64,000 nt of DNA from Luzula sylvatica (GCA_946800325.1 OX326958.1:18626414-18690413), one strand, 5' to 3'; counted from the stretch's first letter, positions 1 through 10,452 are shown. Program-made: numbers and translations. Notes: a model not told the origin generated them from the sequence alone.

Positions 1-270
1 ACTATAGATCCGAGAATTCCCGTATTTGAGTCTCAAAACTTTAATGGGTCCAAAATTTTCGAGAAAAAATAATTTATCCATTTAAAAAGATAATTGTTAC
101 TAAAGATCCTAATAAATTTTGTGGTTTATTAGTAGAACAATTCGTTTTTTTTTTTGCAAAAGAACGTGAGTTCAAATCATATAAGCCACAAACTATACTT
201 TTTTTTTTCCTCAAAAATACAATGAAGATATGAGAAGAAGGGTGAAAACAAGATTTGTACTTTCCAAAAA
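1..270. other. AT-rich flank, no gene seen
   Basis: AT-rich sequence with short homopolymers. I see no coding potential and no recognisable element here; it ends where the Helitron-like element begins. Confidence 0.5.
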
Positions 271-1664
271 TTTACCCACCCCTTATTTTGTATCTATCTT
301 TGAGGCTCATCATGAAGCCACATCATCATGTTTATCATGATTATTAACCATTAGATTGTGTGATGTGGATTCATCATATGCATTAATATTATATTTGATC
401 ATTTAAAACATGCATTAAGATTGTATGATTATTTGTAAGTATTAATTTGAACTATTAGATGTAGTGATGTGGTTCAATCCGAATCATTAATTTATTGTTA
501 GATTTTTTAAAGATCATATTTTGTGTAGTCATGTATGTGTTATTATTTTACACCATGTTTTAAGCATTCTTAGAAAGTCACATCATCCTACATTAATGAC
601 ATGACCTATTATTATGTGTTAGAATCATATTATACCAAGTCTAATCAATTGTTTAACATTTCACATAAGATTACATGATTAAATGTGAATGCAATGGAAT
701 ATGAAAAGTTTATATATGAAATACTAATATTTAATATGTAATATTATAAAACATACAACATATATTAGTATTATTTTGAAAATTTAATTTTATAAACCCC
801 ATCAAATATATTCATTTTTATTTTCTCTTTATTTTGACATCCATATTATCATAGTTCATATGTACATTTTCATAATTTCATTTTGTAAAGATATTATGTA
901 AGAAAATACAACGCAAAGAATACATATTTACAAAAAAAACATTTAAGAATTTTTTTTGCATCATAAGTTTTTTTAAGTATTATCATTTATTTTTTAAAAT
1001 TATAACCATACGAATGTCATATAATACTAAGTAGATTATAATTGTGTTTTTAAGCAAACAAAAATTTTTGAAAAAATAATAGAATTGAAAAAATAGTTTA
1101 TCCATCTAAATAACTTTTTAAACTTATAAACACCTATCAAATTGTATTGTTATTTTACAAAAATGTAAAATAAAAAAATAATATAATATAAAATAATTTG
1201 TATTTATGTTTATTATAAATTAAATTTTGATTATTATATATTGTATATTATTTTATATTTTCCATTGAATTTTGAATCAATAAGAATTATTACTACTATA
1301 TAATTAATAATGCGTTACTACATATGTTGTATGATTCACTATTATAATATTTGATATTGTATGAAATATTGTGCACAATTATATAATATTTGTTGTTATG
1401 TTTTTCGTAAAATTGTATTATATCTTATTCTTATATATTATTACATAATGACACTAATACAAATATTATTATTTGATTAAAAAAAATTAGATTTTTTGCT
1501 ATCATGATGTAAAATAATTGTAAAACATATGAATAATCATAGATATATGAATTCAAATAACTTTTTTAAGATGATATTATTAATATTATCATACAAATAT
1601 ATAATTGTCTTACAATGAAAAACATAATTTACATGCTCGCCGCGTAGCGCGAGTATTCTCCTAG
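271..1664 (+). mobile_element. Helitron-like non-autonomous element, copy 1
   Basis: The right end shows the Helitron 3' signature: a GC-rich hairpin (about 1636-1653, arms CTCGC/GCGAG) followed after 7 bases by CTAG at 1661-1664 and a host T. The left end, TTTACCCACC, follows an A, which fits insertion between A and T. Related copies lie in inverse orientation at 10453-12865 and 40814-43006; without their nested inserts they have nearly the same length (about 1.34-1.44 kb). No Rep/helicase coding is visible, so it would depend on proteins supplied elsewhere. The 5' end lacks the usual TC, so family assignment rests on the 3' end and the A|T target. Confidence 0.65.
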
Positions 1665-2597
1665 TTGGCTTTGAATTTTTAGAATGCGGGGCGGGCCCTG
1701 GTGAGTAGTCATTTAAAAGATATAGGGATGAATTCCAATGTTTATGATAAATTATAGCTTTTAGAATATAATGTATTTTTTTATGTTTTAGATTATTCGA
1801 ACTTGTTAAAAACTAGTATTTGTATTATTGAATTATTAAACCGATGATAATAGAATATATATTTAATCTCATAAGAATATGAAAAAATATTTCCTAAAGA
1901 AAAAACATTTCATTGTTTATGTGATAAAATATTTGTCGTGTCATTTTGTTGTGTCAGAATTAATGAACATACAATCGTTAACGAATAGAAAAAAACATAA
2001 ACGAGGCAATACAATAATTGTGAAGTTGTAAATGAATCAAAAATTGAGCAAAAGATGCACTAAATTAATAATCAAGGACCAAATTCACACTTTACTCTTG
2101 TTTTTACAAAAAGGCATAAAAATTAGACTGCTTTGAGCAGGAGTCATAATTATTTTTAGAGTGACTAATTGTCAACCTCCGCCAATCGGGTGGTGCCACG
2201 TGTCATTTTATTTTACGGTACTACTAAACATCTATTAACAAATATACAATTTTGAAAGGCAAAATCAGGTACAAATAACCGAAGAACGACTTATCGCAAA
2301 AAAAATGGCGAGCACTATCTTTTCTAGCAATTACTAATCCTTTTGGTGCATTAATAAAATTTCAAAATAATGTATATCTGATTCGATTAGATTATAATCC
2401 GGTGAATATCATCTCATATGTATATATGACTATCAACCTTAGTTAATTTCGTCAAATGCTTTGAGATTTTAGACACACTTACCAAAGATAATTTGGTAGC
2501 AACCTGATTTCATATCACTAAATTCAAAAAAATATATGAACTTATATCGAGCGATTTAAAAACATGCATCGTAGTATTATTTGCAAAATGAGTATTG
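1665..2597. other. Intergenic, no gene seen
   Basis: AT-rich sequence. The part from about 2260 onward resembles 15660-16050 and 27430-27830, so it belongs to the tandem duplicated unit. No open frame of note. Confidence 0.5.
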
Positions 2598-2990
2598 CTA
2601 CTGCAGATTTGTAGGAATCTGGACCGGAAAATAGTGCGATATGCAGATATCATGCCTACACATGGTTACGACGTGTTTTTTCTGTAAGATAGAGTCGACA
2701 AGACATTCAATTTTTAACGTGGTATCTCCCGAAGGAACTAATCCACGGCCTGTACACCTCTCGGGAGATGGCCACGTCGGCAGCCTGGCAACTTCACTGT
2801 TCCTTTTTTTTCTTTCCTTATATTTTGGTGGAGAAACCATTACAAGATTATTGTTTTTGTTATTATTACAATTGATAGACCTCCACTTTTCTTCTCGCTC
2901 ATCCCATTCATTCTTCTATTTGTATCGATATTAAAGAGAATAAAACTATTATATGATAAGTATTTGAGCTCGTGTCGCGAAATTACTTCC
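2598..2990. repeat. Duplicated conserved block X, copy 1
   Basis: About 390 bp that recur at 16060-16490 and 27840-28260. All three share a GC-richer core with phrases such as AACGTGGTATCTCCC and GGTCGGCAGCCTGGCAAC (here GTCGGCAGCCTGGCAAC). Short ORFs occur on both strands but are not conserved in frame, so I do not call a protein. It lies downstream of each CNL gene. It could be a relic exon, a non-coding transcript or the edge of the duplicated unit. Confidence 0.55.
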
Positions 2991-3778
2991 TTCTTCTTAG
3001 GTACGCAGGATACGAGAATACTCTGCCAAAAATGAAGTGGTGTTAGTAATTTAATGAATTATGACTAAAAATAAAGTGAACATTGTAGTTTTATGACTCG
3101 CTAAGTTGTGTACAAATGTGCACGCAAGGTGTTCAACGAAATTCCGATTAGAGAAAAATAGTTGAATACACCACTATTTTCCCTAATATATAGTTTAGCA
3201 AGAATTTAAGTATTACATGCCTCCATATAAGCATCAATGATTAAATTAACTTGCAAAAAACAAGAATGAGTTCTAGTTAATTACCTGGTTTCGACGATGT
3301 TATAATCGATCGATGCAGTGCCTTTAATCTCTATTACACTATATTGCAGAATACATTCATATAAGCACATAATTACTACAACAATAATCCAGGAAAATAT
3401 AACTGCAATCACAAGAGAAGAATGATTTAGTTAGATTATATATGATGATTAATTAATTAAGAAAATAATTAATCAAGCCCTTTAATTAATTGCCAATACG
3501 GTTGGGGATTTCTGATTTACTCTCAAACATTTTTACATTATTTTTTAGATGATGAAAATTAGATAATAATTTGTTAAGTAGAAAATACTCTTGAAGATTT
3601 CAACGGAAATGTTTATTTTAATTAGTTTCAACATAATCACTACAACAATAATCCGGGAAAATATACCGGCAAGCACAATAGATGAAATGTTTTAGTGAAA
3701 TTATTTATATATGTTGATTGACTAATTAAGAAAGTAATCAAGCCCATTAAAGCTAATCCAGATAGGGATATCTAACTT
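2991..3778. other. 3' flank of CNL gene A, unit-specific non-coding DNA
   Basis: Non-coding DNA homologous to 16500-16830 plus 17540-17740 and to 32740-32970. It contains an internal direct repeat: the phrase around ACTACAACAATAATCC occurs near 3376 and 3639. No gene seen. It is useful as the empty-site reference for inserts in the other units. Confidence 0.55.
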
Positions 3779-3955
3779 TTTTTTGAGTAAATTCGGAGAG
3801 GGCTCAAAGTCCCCCTTCCAAACACAATCTCTTTTTTTTTTTTTTTTTTTAATTTTTTTATTACAAACCCGTAGGCCACACACTCTATTCACTCATTTAA
3901 CATTTAATCTATAATCCAGTGTCCCCGCCGGGAATCGAACCCCACACCTCTCGCT
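3779..3955 (-). mobile_element. 5'-truncated tRNA-derived SINE
   Basis: A 177-bp insert flanked by a perfect 16-bp duplication, TAGGGATATCTAACTT, at 3763-3778 and 3956-3971. On the minus strand it starts just before a Pol III B-box-like GGTTCGATTCC (about 3933-3943) and ends in an A-rich tail (T-rich on the plus strand, about 3830-3856). The A box that should precede the B box is absent, so the copy is 5'-truncated. Mobilisation by a LINE is inferred from the tail and target duplication. Confidence 0.75.
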
Positions 3956-4236
3956 TAGGGATATCTAACTTACATTCAAATATTTTTACATTATTTTGAG
4001 ATGATGAAATTAGATAAAAAAAATTATAAAAATGCAAAAATACCCCTGAAAATTTCAACAATTGTTTATTTAACTAGTTTCAAACATGAACATATATACA
4101 AAGAAGTTAGAACTTCTTTTATAATATGGTGGCCTAGATATATGTGGTAATAATATTCAAGGATAGAGATAAACATAATTGTTGATTTAGAAATGTTACC
4201 TTGTGTTGTCGTGAAGTGGCAAAGCAAATCTTCCAG

Positions 4237-4851
4237 TTAAAGAACAAATAGCCATTTGATACTTGTTATGTCCTTGCATTGCCTTTTTAACTCGTCACTG
4301 CAGTCAATGATATCCAGTGATTCCAGGGATGGTGGCAGGCCATTTTCTGGCAAAGACTGGATACTTGGACAAACAATGATTTGAAGAGTTTTGAGCGATG
4401 AAAGGTTACACAATGAATTAGGCAATGATTGGAGGTTCTTGCAGCTATAAAATGCAAGTTGTTCGAGGGAGGTAAGGAGTCGAAGTGCTTTCTCCTGCTC
4501 TTCTGTTAGGTCAACTATTCCATCACCTTTTAAACGTAAAGATTTAAGGGTTGATAACTGCTTGCAAACTGGATCTGACAGGAAGTTAGTATGACCCAAA
4601 GTAAGCTTCTCGACTAATACGGCAGACTCGTCTGCGTTCGAATTCTCCAGCCTAGTTACAGAGTTCAAAGCTACAAAGTGCTCGAGTTGTGTGGGGAACA
4701 ATAAGCCTTCTAAAGACACGAGGTTTTCACAATTAAGAATTGAAAGTCTTTTCAAAGTTGAACATGGTGGGAGTTTCAAAGTGGTCAAACTTGGACTATC
4801 CATTATATTCACGCCTGGTGGAAGCCATGATAATATTAGATTGTCCGGCAC
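4237..4851 (-). pseudogene. Displaced C-terminal LRR of CNL gene A
   Basis: A 204-codon frame matching the last LRRs of gene B, for example CKNLQSLP, CPSIQSLPENGLPPSLES and SDELKRQCKDITS, and ending at the equivalent stop. It was the 3' part of the CNL gene now reading 9312-5788; the retroelement at 4858-5845 separates the two. The ATG used by the open frame is an internal codon and not a real start. Next to the insertion the sequence repeats the phrase LPPGV, where gene B has a different stretch, so the region was altered even before or around the insertion. Without the upstream half this piece has no evident function. Confidence 0.85.
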
Positions 4852-4857
4852 ATCGTT

Positions 4858-5845
4858 TTTTTTTTGAAAAACTCGCCTCTTTTAATATATTAAAGCAGAG
4901 TTTAATACATTGGTACGATTTTACATGATAAATGTAAAAAAATAGTTTCGCAAAAATAAATTATAATTGCAAAAGTAAGATACATGCCGAGAGATGATGC
5001 TTTCGGCTATCCTTAGACGAACGCAACCTCTCTCTGCCCTCGGTTTGCCACGCGAGCTCTGATTGTCATCGAAGCTGTCACCGTCGCTGTCGCGGCCCGT
5101 CGCTCTCGGACTCGCCCCCAGACTCGCCCCCGACTCGGCCGTCGCTCTCGGCCTCGCCCTAGACTCGCCCCAGACTCGTCCCAGTCTCGCCCCATACTCG
5201 GCTCCAGCCTCGCGTTTTTTCGATTTTCCTTTTTCCTTTCCCGCTTTTTCCTTTCGTCGCCCTTTTGCCGACACCCCAAATCGGCCCGAGTTTTTGCTCT
5301 TCGAGGAGCTCCAAAATCGCCTCGATGGCGGCTAGGGTTTCGCCCCGTCGTCGTCAGTCGCTGTGGCCAGTTGGCGCCCCCTTCCTCCCGTCGCCAGTCA
5401 GCACCTGTCTCCAGTCGCCAGTCGGCACCAGTCGGCGCCCCTACCAGTCGCCTCCAGTCGCCTCCAGTCGCCTCCAGTCCAGTCGCCTCCAGTCCAGTCG
5501 CCTCCAGTCGGCAGTCGGCGCCAGTCGCCAGTCGGCAGTCGGCGCCAGTCGCCAGTCGGTGCCCCAGTCGGCGTCGGTTTGCCTCCAGTCGCCTCCTCGC
5601 CCTCACAGTCGCCTGGCGATCGCCCTCGGTTCACCCTCGATTCGCCGCCGTCGGACGCCGACGCCTCGCCTCCAGAGTCGCCTCCAGAGTCGCCTCCAGA
5701 AACCCTAGGTCGCCCTCCGCCTCGCCTCCAGAGTCGCCTGGCGTTTGCCTCGCGAAACCCTAGCCGCCAGCGCTCTCTCGCGAAACCCTAGCCTCGCCTC
5801 CAGAGTCGCCTCGCGAGCTCTCTCGCGAAGATCGTCCCTATTTTC
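4858..5845 (-). mobile_element. Non-autonomous retroelement with GC-rich minisatellite
   Basis: A 988-bp insert flanked by a perfect 14-bp duplication, TCCGGCACATCGTT, at 4844-4857 and 5846-5859. On the minus strand it begins GC-rich with AGGGTTT-type motifs, passes through GCCTCCAGTCGCC-like tandem repeats, and ends in a LINE-like tail with an A run next to the target duplication. The tail (about 4866-5000) resembles the 3' end of the truncated LINE at 16837-17540, sharing AATATATTAAAGCAG and TTTAATACATT. It holds no endonuclease or reverse transcriptase. The long frames through it (for example 5606-5013) follow the repeats and are not convincing proteins. I infer it was mobilised in trans by that LINE family. 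Confidence 0.8.
5395..5830. repeat. GC-rich minisatellite (GTCGCCTCCA / GTCGGCGCCA units)
   Basis: Short imperfect tandem units of about 10-13 bp dominate this stretch, in sharp contrast to the AT-rich surroundings. Variants include CGCCTCCAGTC, GCCAGTCGGCAGTC and CGCCTCCAGAGTC. A second related array, with CTCGCCC units, occurs at about 5095-5205. Both belong to the retroelement inserted in gene A. Copy number is expected to vary. Confidence 0.85.
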
Positions 5846-8800
5846 TCCGGCACATCGTTAAGCCTCAATTTTTTCACGCCTGGTGGAAGGAGGCAACATT
5901 CATTCACGTGTTCATCTAAATTAGTTATAGATGATAAGAGGTTTGAACCGCCTAAATGTAACCTCTCAATCGAGGTTAGTGCTCCGATTCCTTCTTTACT
6001 TGCAAAGATAAGATCCGAGCAGCCGTAAATCTGTAATTTCTTCAGAGTAGATTTTAAAAAATAAGGAATTTGCAACAATCCTTGATTATTAATTGGGTCT
6101 GTCGAGGAGGATGCCGAATTTGTGAAGCAAGATGTGGTAATGGAAGCTACTTTCAAGGCTGTTATTTGTCGACAAGTAACTATTTTCAATTCATAAAGAT
6201 TTGTCAGATTCAATAATAAAATAGATAGTTGTTGTCCTGTAATATCGGATAAGTAGATATCTAGGTATTCAAGCGACCATGGCAAAAAACTATTTTCGAC
6301 ACTTTGCTCATTTGGTTCAAACGATAAAAAAAGCTCGGGACAACTTCCAATAGTTAACCTTTTTAAATTTACTAGTCCACACAAGCTCTCCCATGACAAA
6401 TATCTAAGCTTCTCACATTTCCTTATTGTGAGATCATGCAGATGGGGAAACCAATTTTTGCTCGTATCACCAGAAAAATTAAGAAACTCTGTTAATTCAG
6501 GACAATTTTCAATTATTAATATTTTCAAGCAGGGAAATGCCTGCCATTGGTTGCTTCCTCTCCACTTCTCCAACTTGGGCATATCGTGTATCTCCATCGC
6601 CTCTAAAGCTCGAAATCCCATGTCCGCACCAATGCCATAGAATGGTACATCGATTTCTTTGACAGCAAACATATTCCATAATAGCAATTTCTGCAGAGAT
6701 AATAAATGACCAAGAGGAGGAAGTATCTCCCATGCTTTGCAATTCTCTAAAGAGAGCATTACTAAATAGTCCAAGGTATTTTCATTGACCAACCATGTGG
6801 GAGATGTGGCACCACCATACCCACTGATACGAAGTCGTTCGAGATTATAGTTCGGCCTGAGTCTTTCAAGGACATCTGCATCCATAGTTGGTTCAGATTC
6901 ACCAAGCTTTCTATTCCAAGACAAATACAAACTATTGAGGAATGACTTCTCTTCAAGTCTTGCCCCAACCGCCTCCTCCTTGCTTTCTACATTCTCTAAG
7001 TTGAATATCTTCAATACACCTCTCAGCTTTATCAACAATCCTAGTTGTGTTATTTCAAATCCGCTTTTTTTCTTAACACAAAACTCACGTAATTCATGAA
7101 GTGCCGTTAGTTTTCCGACCCACGGTATTTTACTATCGAACATTGGATCATGATTCAGGCACCATATAAAGTTCTCTATATCTTTCTCTAACCAGCTCGC
7201 TCGATTATTATAATCGCATATATCTATTACTTCTAGATGATAGAGCTTATTTAGATTATTAAGAACATCCCTTTGGATATCATTTCGTTGCCATGGACAT
7301 CGATGAAGTTGTAAGTAACGAAGATGGATAAATTCTGAAAAATTACATGTTAAAGGATCTGCATCACCGGACATTGTATATATTACTAGCACTCGCAACC
7401 CTCTCAAACTCCGGAGAAAATCCTTTAGAGCGACAGCAAAATTTGAATTATACCTTCCAATTATAATTAAAGTACTCAGATTTTCGACTTGAAGATGTTT
7501 TTTAATATGTACTATATATTTCTCAAAATTTCCACTAGGTATAGTTGTATCATTCGATAACGAGATTGGATAAGTTTCGGTGATGATGGATAAATGACGA
7601 ATAGTATATGGGATGCTTATGTTTAAATTGTTTGAGTTAACAATTGCAAAGCAATCGTGTTGTGATACTATTTGTGCTAAATCATGCATTAGATCATGGA
7701 TAACATAATGAGTGTGTGAAAATGGATCTTTAACTTCTTCGAGAAATCCTGAATTTACTAAATTATCAAAATGCATATTTCCTATATCCTCAACAGGTAT
7801 GTTACTGTTATTTAGAAAAACAAAACCTTGGGCAATCCACATATTAACCAACTCTTTTCTGTAGTAATTAAATCCCTTATGGAATAAAGAACAAAACGAA
7901 AAACATCTTTGTTGATGGAAAGCTAGAGATTCATAACTTAGCCTTAGTGCTGGCATGATATCATCAGGTCCGGTTTGAGATTTCCACTCCTCGTTATCCC
8001 TAACATTCCTCCAATAAATAATATTTGGATTTCTTTTTAACATTGCCCCGACGGTTTTTGCCGCTAAAGGATAATTGGAAAGTTTTTTACAAATTTGTTC
8101 TCCAATTCTTTCTAAAATATCATGTTTTTCATATTTCTCGTCACTAAACGCATGTAATTTAAACAATTCCCAAAAATCATATTCTTTCAAACCATCCAAT
8201 TTAATCATGTGTTTCTCATTGATTATTTTTGCTACTGATAATTTTCTAGTTGTTAACAAAACAACGTTACCATTTTTTCCCTCCGATTGCAATAGAGAAA
8301 GGAGGCTCCCCCACTTACTTTTATCATTGTCCTCCCACACATCATCTAATACAAGCAAAAACTTTTTTGAACTTAAAAACTTTTTAAGAATTTCCAATTG
8401 TCTATTTAAGTTCCTCTCTTGTTTACACTCTTCTCCCGGGATGAACTCTAGCAACTCACGAATAAGTCTACTTTCATCGTAATCGGCGGACACATGAATC
8501 CACATTGTTAATTCAAAATATTCTTTTATTTTTGAGTCATTAAACACAAGTCGAGCAAGAGTCGTCTTGCCGACACCTCCATTCCCTACTATTGGTAATA
8601 CAGAGAGATTGGTATTGGCAAAATTTACCCCTATCAGTTGACCTATTATAAATTCTTTCTCTTCATCTCTACCAAAGACTCTTGATTCCATTAAATGCGA
8701 GGATTTTAACGGGCTTAGTGTACTAGTGTTTACATTTGCCCTTACAATTTGATCTAGTTTTTCTACATTCAGTAGTTTATAGAGTTTTTTCCCAACTTCT

Positions 8801-9312
8801 TTTAAGTTTTCAACAACAATGTGTATTCTACGGGACAAATCGTCCTTTTGAAACTTAGTTCGTTTATTCCTAATTAAAGAATGATCTCCACCAATTTTTC
8901 TTTTAGAATCCTGAGTTTGAGCATCCTCATTTCCATAGATAGGAATATAACTTTTCAGTGTAGAGAATTTACTAACCGAATCTTGAGATGCAGAAGAAGA
9001 GGCACCAGTGGAACGATTTTCTATCTCGCATTCAATGCGATAGTACTGCATCTCATCAAGCAAGTCGTCAGCTTGATATACAAGATACTGAACACGTTGG
9101 ATATATTTTACTAGGTCATAATTTTGAATCCCTTTCTTGACCTGCCCAAAACCAAGACCAATTTTAATGTATTCGAGGTTATCCTCGAGGAGTTTGTATT
9201 CCTCATTCAAACCCACATCAGATGCCCATTTCTCGAGCACATGAGTAAGATATTTATCGAAGATAACTTGGATGAACCCGCCTGCCATACCAATAGCAGT
9301 CCCCAAATCCAT
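5788..9312 (-). CDS. CC-NB-LRR resistance protein A, truncated by insertion
   Basis: A single-exon, 1174-codon frame encoding a CNL immune receptor, a cytoplasmic or nuclear ATP switch. Domains in order: Rx-type coiled coil about 1-190 with ADDLLDE near 81-87; NB-ARC about 205-545 with P-loop GNGGVGKTT 243-251, kinase-2 FLLVLDDVW 318-326, VVLLTTR about 350, NYPLAAKT about 413, CFSFCSLF about 470 and VIHDLMHD about 537; then LRRs. The final tryptophan of kinase-2 marks the non-TIR class. After about residue 1156 the frame enters the inserted retroelement and ends on 18 foreign residues (GTIFARELARRLWRRG tail). The remaining LRRs lie at 4237-4851. The start ATG corresponds to that of gene B. 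A truncated receptor could still be made, but loss of the last LRRs probably changes recognition. Confidence 0.88.
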   Translation of the reverse strand: MDLGTAIGMAGGFIQVIFDKYLTHVLEKWASDVGLNEEYKLLEDNLEYIKIGLGFGQVKKGIQNYDLVKYIQRVQYLVYQADDLLDEMQYYRIECEIENRSTGASSSASQDSVSKFSTLKSYIPIYGNEDAQTQDSKRKIGGDHSLIRNKRTKFQKDDLSRRIHIVVENLKEVGKKLYKLLNVEKLDQIVRANVNTSTLSPLKSSHLMESRVFGRDEEKEFIIGQLIGVNFANTNLSVLPIVGNGGVGKTTLARLVFNDSKIKEYFELTMWIHVSADYDESRLIRELLEFIPGEECKQERNLNRQLEILKKFLSSKKFLLVLDDVWEDNDKSKWGSLLSLLQSEGKNGNVVLLTTRKLSVAKIINEKHMIKLDGLKEYDFWELFKLHAFSDEKYEKHDILERIGEQICKKLSNYPLAAKTVGAMLKRNPNIIYWRNVRDNEEWKSQTGPDDIMPALRLSYESLAFHQQRCFSFCSLFHKGFNYYRKELVNMWIAQGFVFLNNSNIPVEDIGNMHFDNLVNSGFLEEVKDPFSHTHYVIHDLMHDLAQIVSQHDCFAIVNSNNLNISIPYTIRHLSIITETYPISLSNDTTIPSGNFEKYIVHIKKHLQVENLSTLIIIGRYNSNFAVALKDFLRSLRGLRVLVIYTMSGDADPLTCNFSEFIHLRYLQLHRCPWQRNDIQRDVLNNLNKLYHLEVIDICDYNNRASWLEKDIENFIWCLNHDPMFDSKIPWVGKLTALHELREFCVKKKSGFEITQLGLLIKLRGVLKIFNLENVESKEEAVGARLEEKSFLNSLYLSWNRKLGESEPTMDADVLERLRPNYNLERLRISGYGGATSPTWLVNENTLDYLVMLSLENCKAWEILPPLGHLLSLQKLLLWNMFAVKEIDVPFYGIGADMGFRALEAMEIHDMPKLEKWRGSNQWQAFPCLKILIIENCPELTEFLNFSGDTSKNWFPHLHDLTIRKCEKLRYLSWESLCGLVNLKRLTIGSCPELFLSFEPNEQSVENSFLPWSLEYLDIYLSDITGQQLSILLLNLTNLYELKIVTCRQITALKVASITTSCFTNSASSSTDPINNQGLLQIPYFLKSTLKKLQIYGCSDLIFASKEGIGALTSIERLHLGGSNLLSSITNLDEHVNECCLLPPGVKKLRLNDVPEKIGTIFARELARRLWRRG

Positions 9313-9429
9313 CTTATATATAAGGCTGGAGAAAGTAAAATTTGGGCAAAGGAAGGAAAATTAAAGGAGACTTAATTAGAGGAATAAGAGAGGCCCAGAA
9401 ATTGGATGATTTTTTTTCTTTTTTTGATT

Positions 9430-9680
9430 AATAAGATTGGATGAAGCTTTAAATAGAAAGAACGAAATTTCAAAGAGAAGAAGAGAAAATAAGAATTTAT
9501 TTTTTATTTTTTTTGTGAAAGATGAGTAAGATTGGATGAAGTTTAAACTAGAAACAAGGAAATTTCAAAGAGAAGAAGAGAAAAATGATTTTTATTTTTT
9601 TTGTGAAAGATGCAGTTTTAATAGAAAGAAGGAAATTTCAAAGAGAAGAAAAGATGATTTTTTTTTTTTTTGAGATGAAT
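9430..9680. repeat. Promoter-side tandem repeat of gene A
   Basis: Three imperfect copies of an approximately 85-bp unit containing GAAATTTCAAAGAGAAGAAG (centred near 9478, 9565 and 9640), preceded by GATTGGATGAAGTTTAAA-type sequence. They lie about 120-370 bp upstream of the start codon. Gene B has four copies, and related units occur upstream of the C and D genes. They may hold promoter or 5' leader elements; no factor site is assigned. Confidence 0.7.
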
Positions 9681-10120
9681 GAGAAGTGAGAACAGACAAA
9701 GAAAACAAGAACTAGTTGCAAAATTTTCTGAAATTGAGAAGTTTGTTGTGTTTATTTTTGCAGAGAGTGATACCCTATTTATTACCCGCTGTGGGTGGCT
9801 ATTGAGTTGGAAAGGCAATATAATATGTTTATATATTTTTTTTTTTATTATTATTAACTTGAGACGGGTTCTAAGACCCGCACTCAGTCAGACTTATGTT
9901 TATTGTTTATCTATTTTTTCTCTCCAAATGAATCGTCGAGGAAGTTTCATGGAAGTTCTGTTTAAATTAAGAATTAACAAAACAAACAATTAAATGGACC
10001 AACTACTTTTACATATAAAATATATTTGAGAGGCCTGCTTGTGCATCTTTTCTACAAAAGAGTCTTGCAGGAAGTTTTCTGAGGAAATTTCATTGAAATT
10101 AAGAACTGTAATTAATTTAT
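9681..10120. other. Upstream region of gene A, no separate gene
   Basis: Homologous to 23340-23770 upstream of gene B. Short open frames here are not conserved between the copies. No element recognised. Confidence 0.5.
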
Positions 10121-10405
10121 GGATAATTATACCATACCCCCTCATTTTCCTACCACATCATCTATATCACCAATTAATCATTAATTAGTGATTAATTAAC
10201 ATGGTCATTAACAAAAGTACATTCGATTAATAGTTAATTGATATTAATTAAGAATTGTCAATGTATATGTATTTTAATTATATATTAATTAACTGTTAAT
10301 GAAATGTCATTTTGTTAATTACTCTTATAATTAATCATTAATTAGGAATATAGAGAGTGTTGTGGGGAACGAAAGGACACATTATATGACCTCTTAATTT
10401 ATCAA
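10121..10405. mobile_element. Self-complementary TTAATTAA-rich MITE
   Basis: The left end reads ATAATTATACCATACCCC and the right half reads back toward GTTGTGGGGAACGAAAGG, with many complementary TTAATTAA-type words between. The same family recurs at 12950-13425, 23765-25180 (split by a hAT element) and 25330-25800. Exact ends are uncertain because the sequence is so repetitive. Confidence 0.5.
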
Positions 10406-10452
10406 ATGTTTGGTATGCTTTCAGTCTCACCTACTGCGAAATTAAAAAGCAA

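Noticed and set aside
2641..2934. 97-codon frame in block X
   Set aside because: The frame is not conserved in the paralogous blocks at 16060 and 27840.
3900..3955. tRNA-like B box suggesting a tRNA gene
   Set aside because: No A box or cloverleaf; the target duplication and A-rich tail show a SINE.
5013..5606. Long arginine/alanine-rich frames through the GC-rich insert in gene A
   Set aside because: Open in several frames on both strands because of the short GC-rich repeat; no domain, and the segment is a retroelement body.
9430..9680. Tandem repeats as a CRISPR-like array
   Set aside because: Units are contiguous and imperfect with no spacers, and the genome is a plant's.
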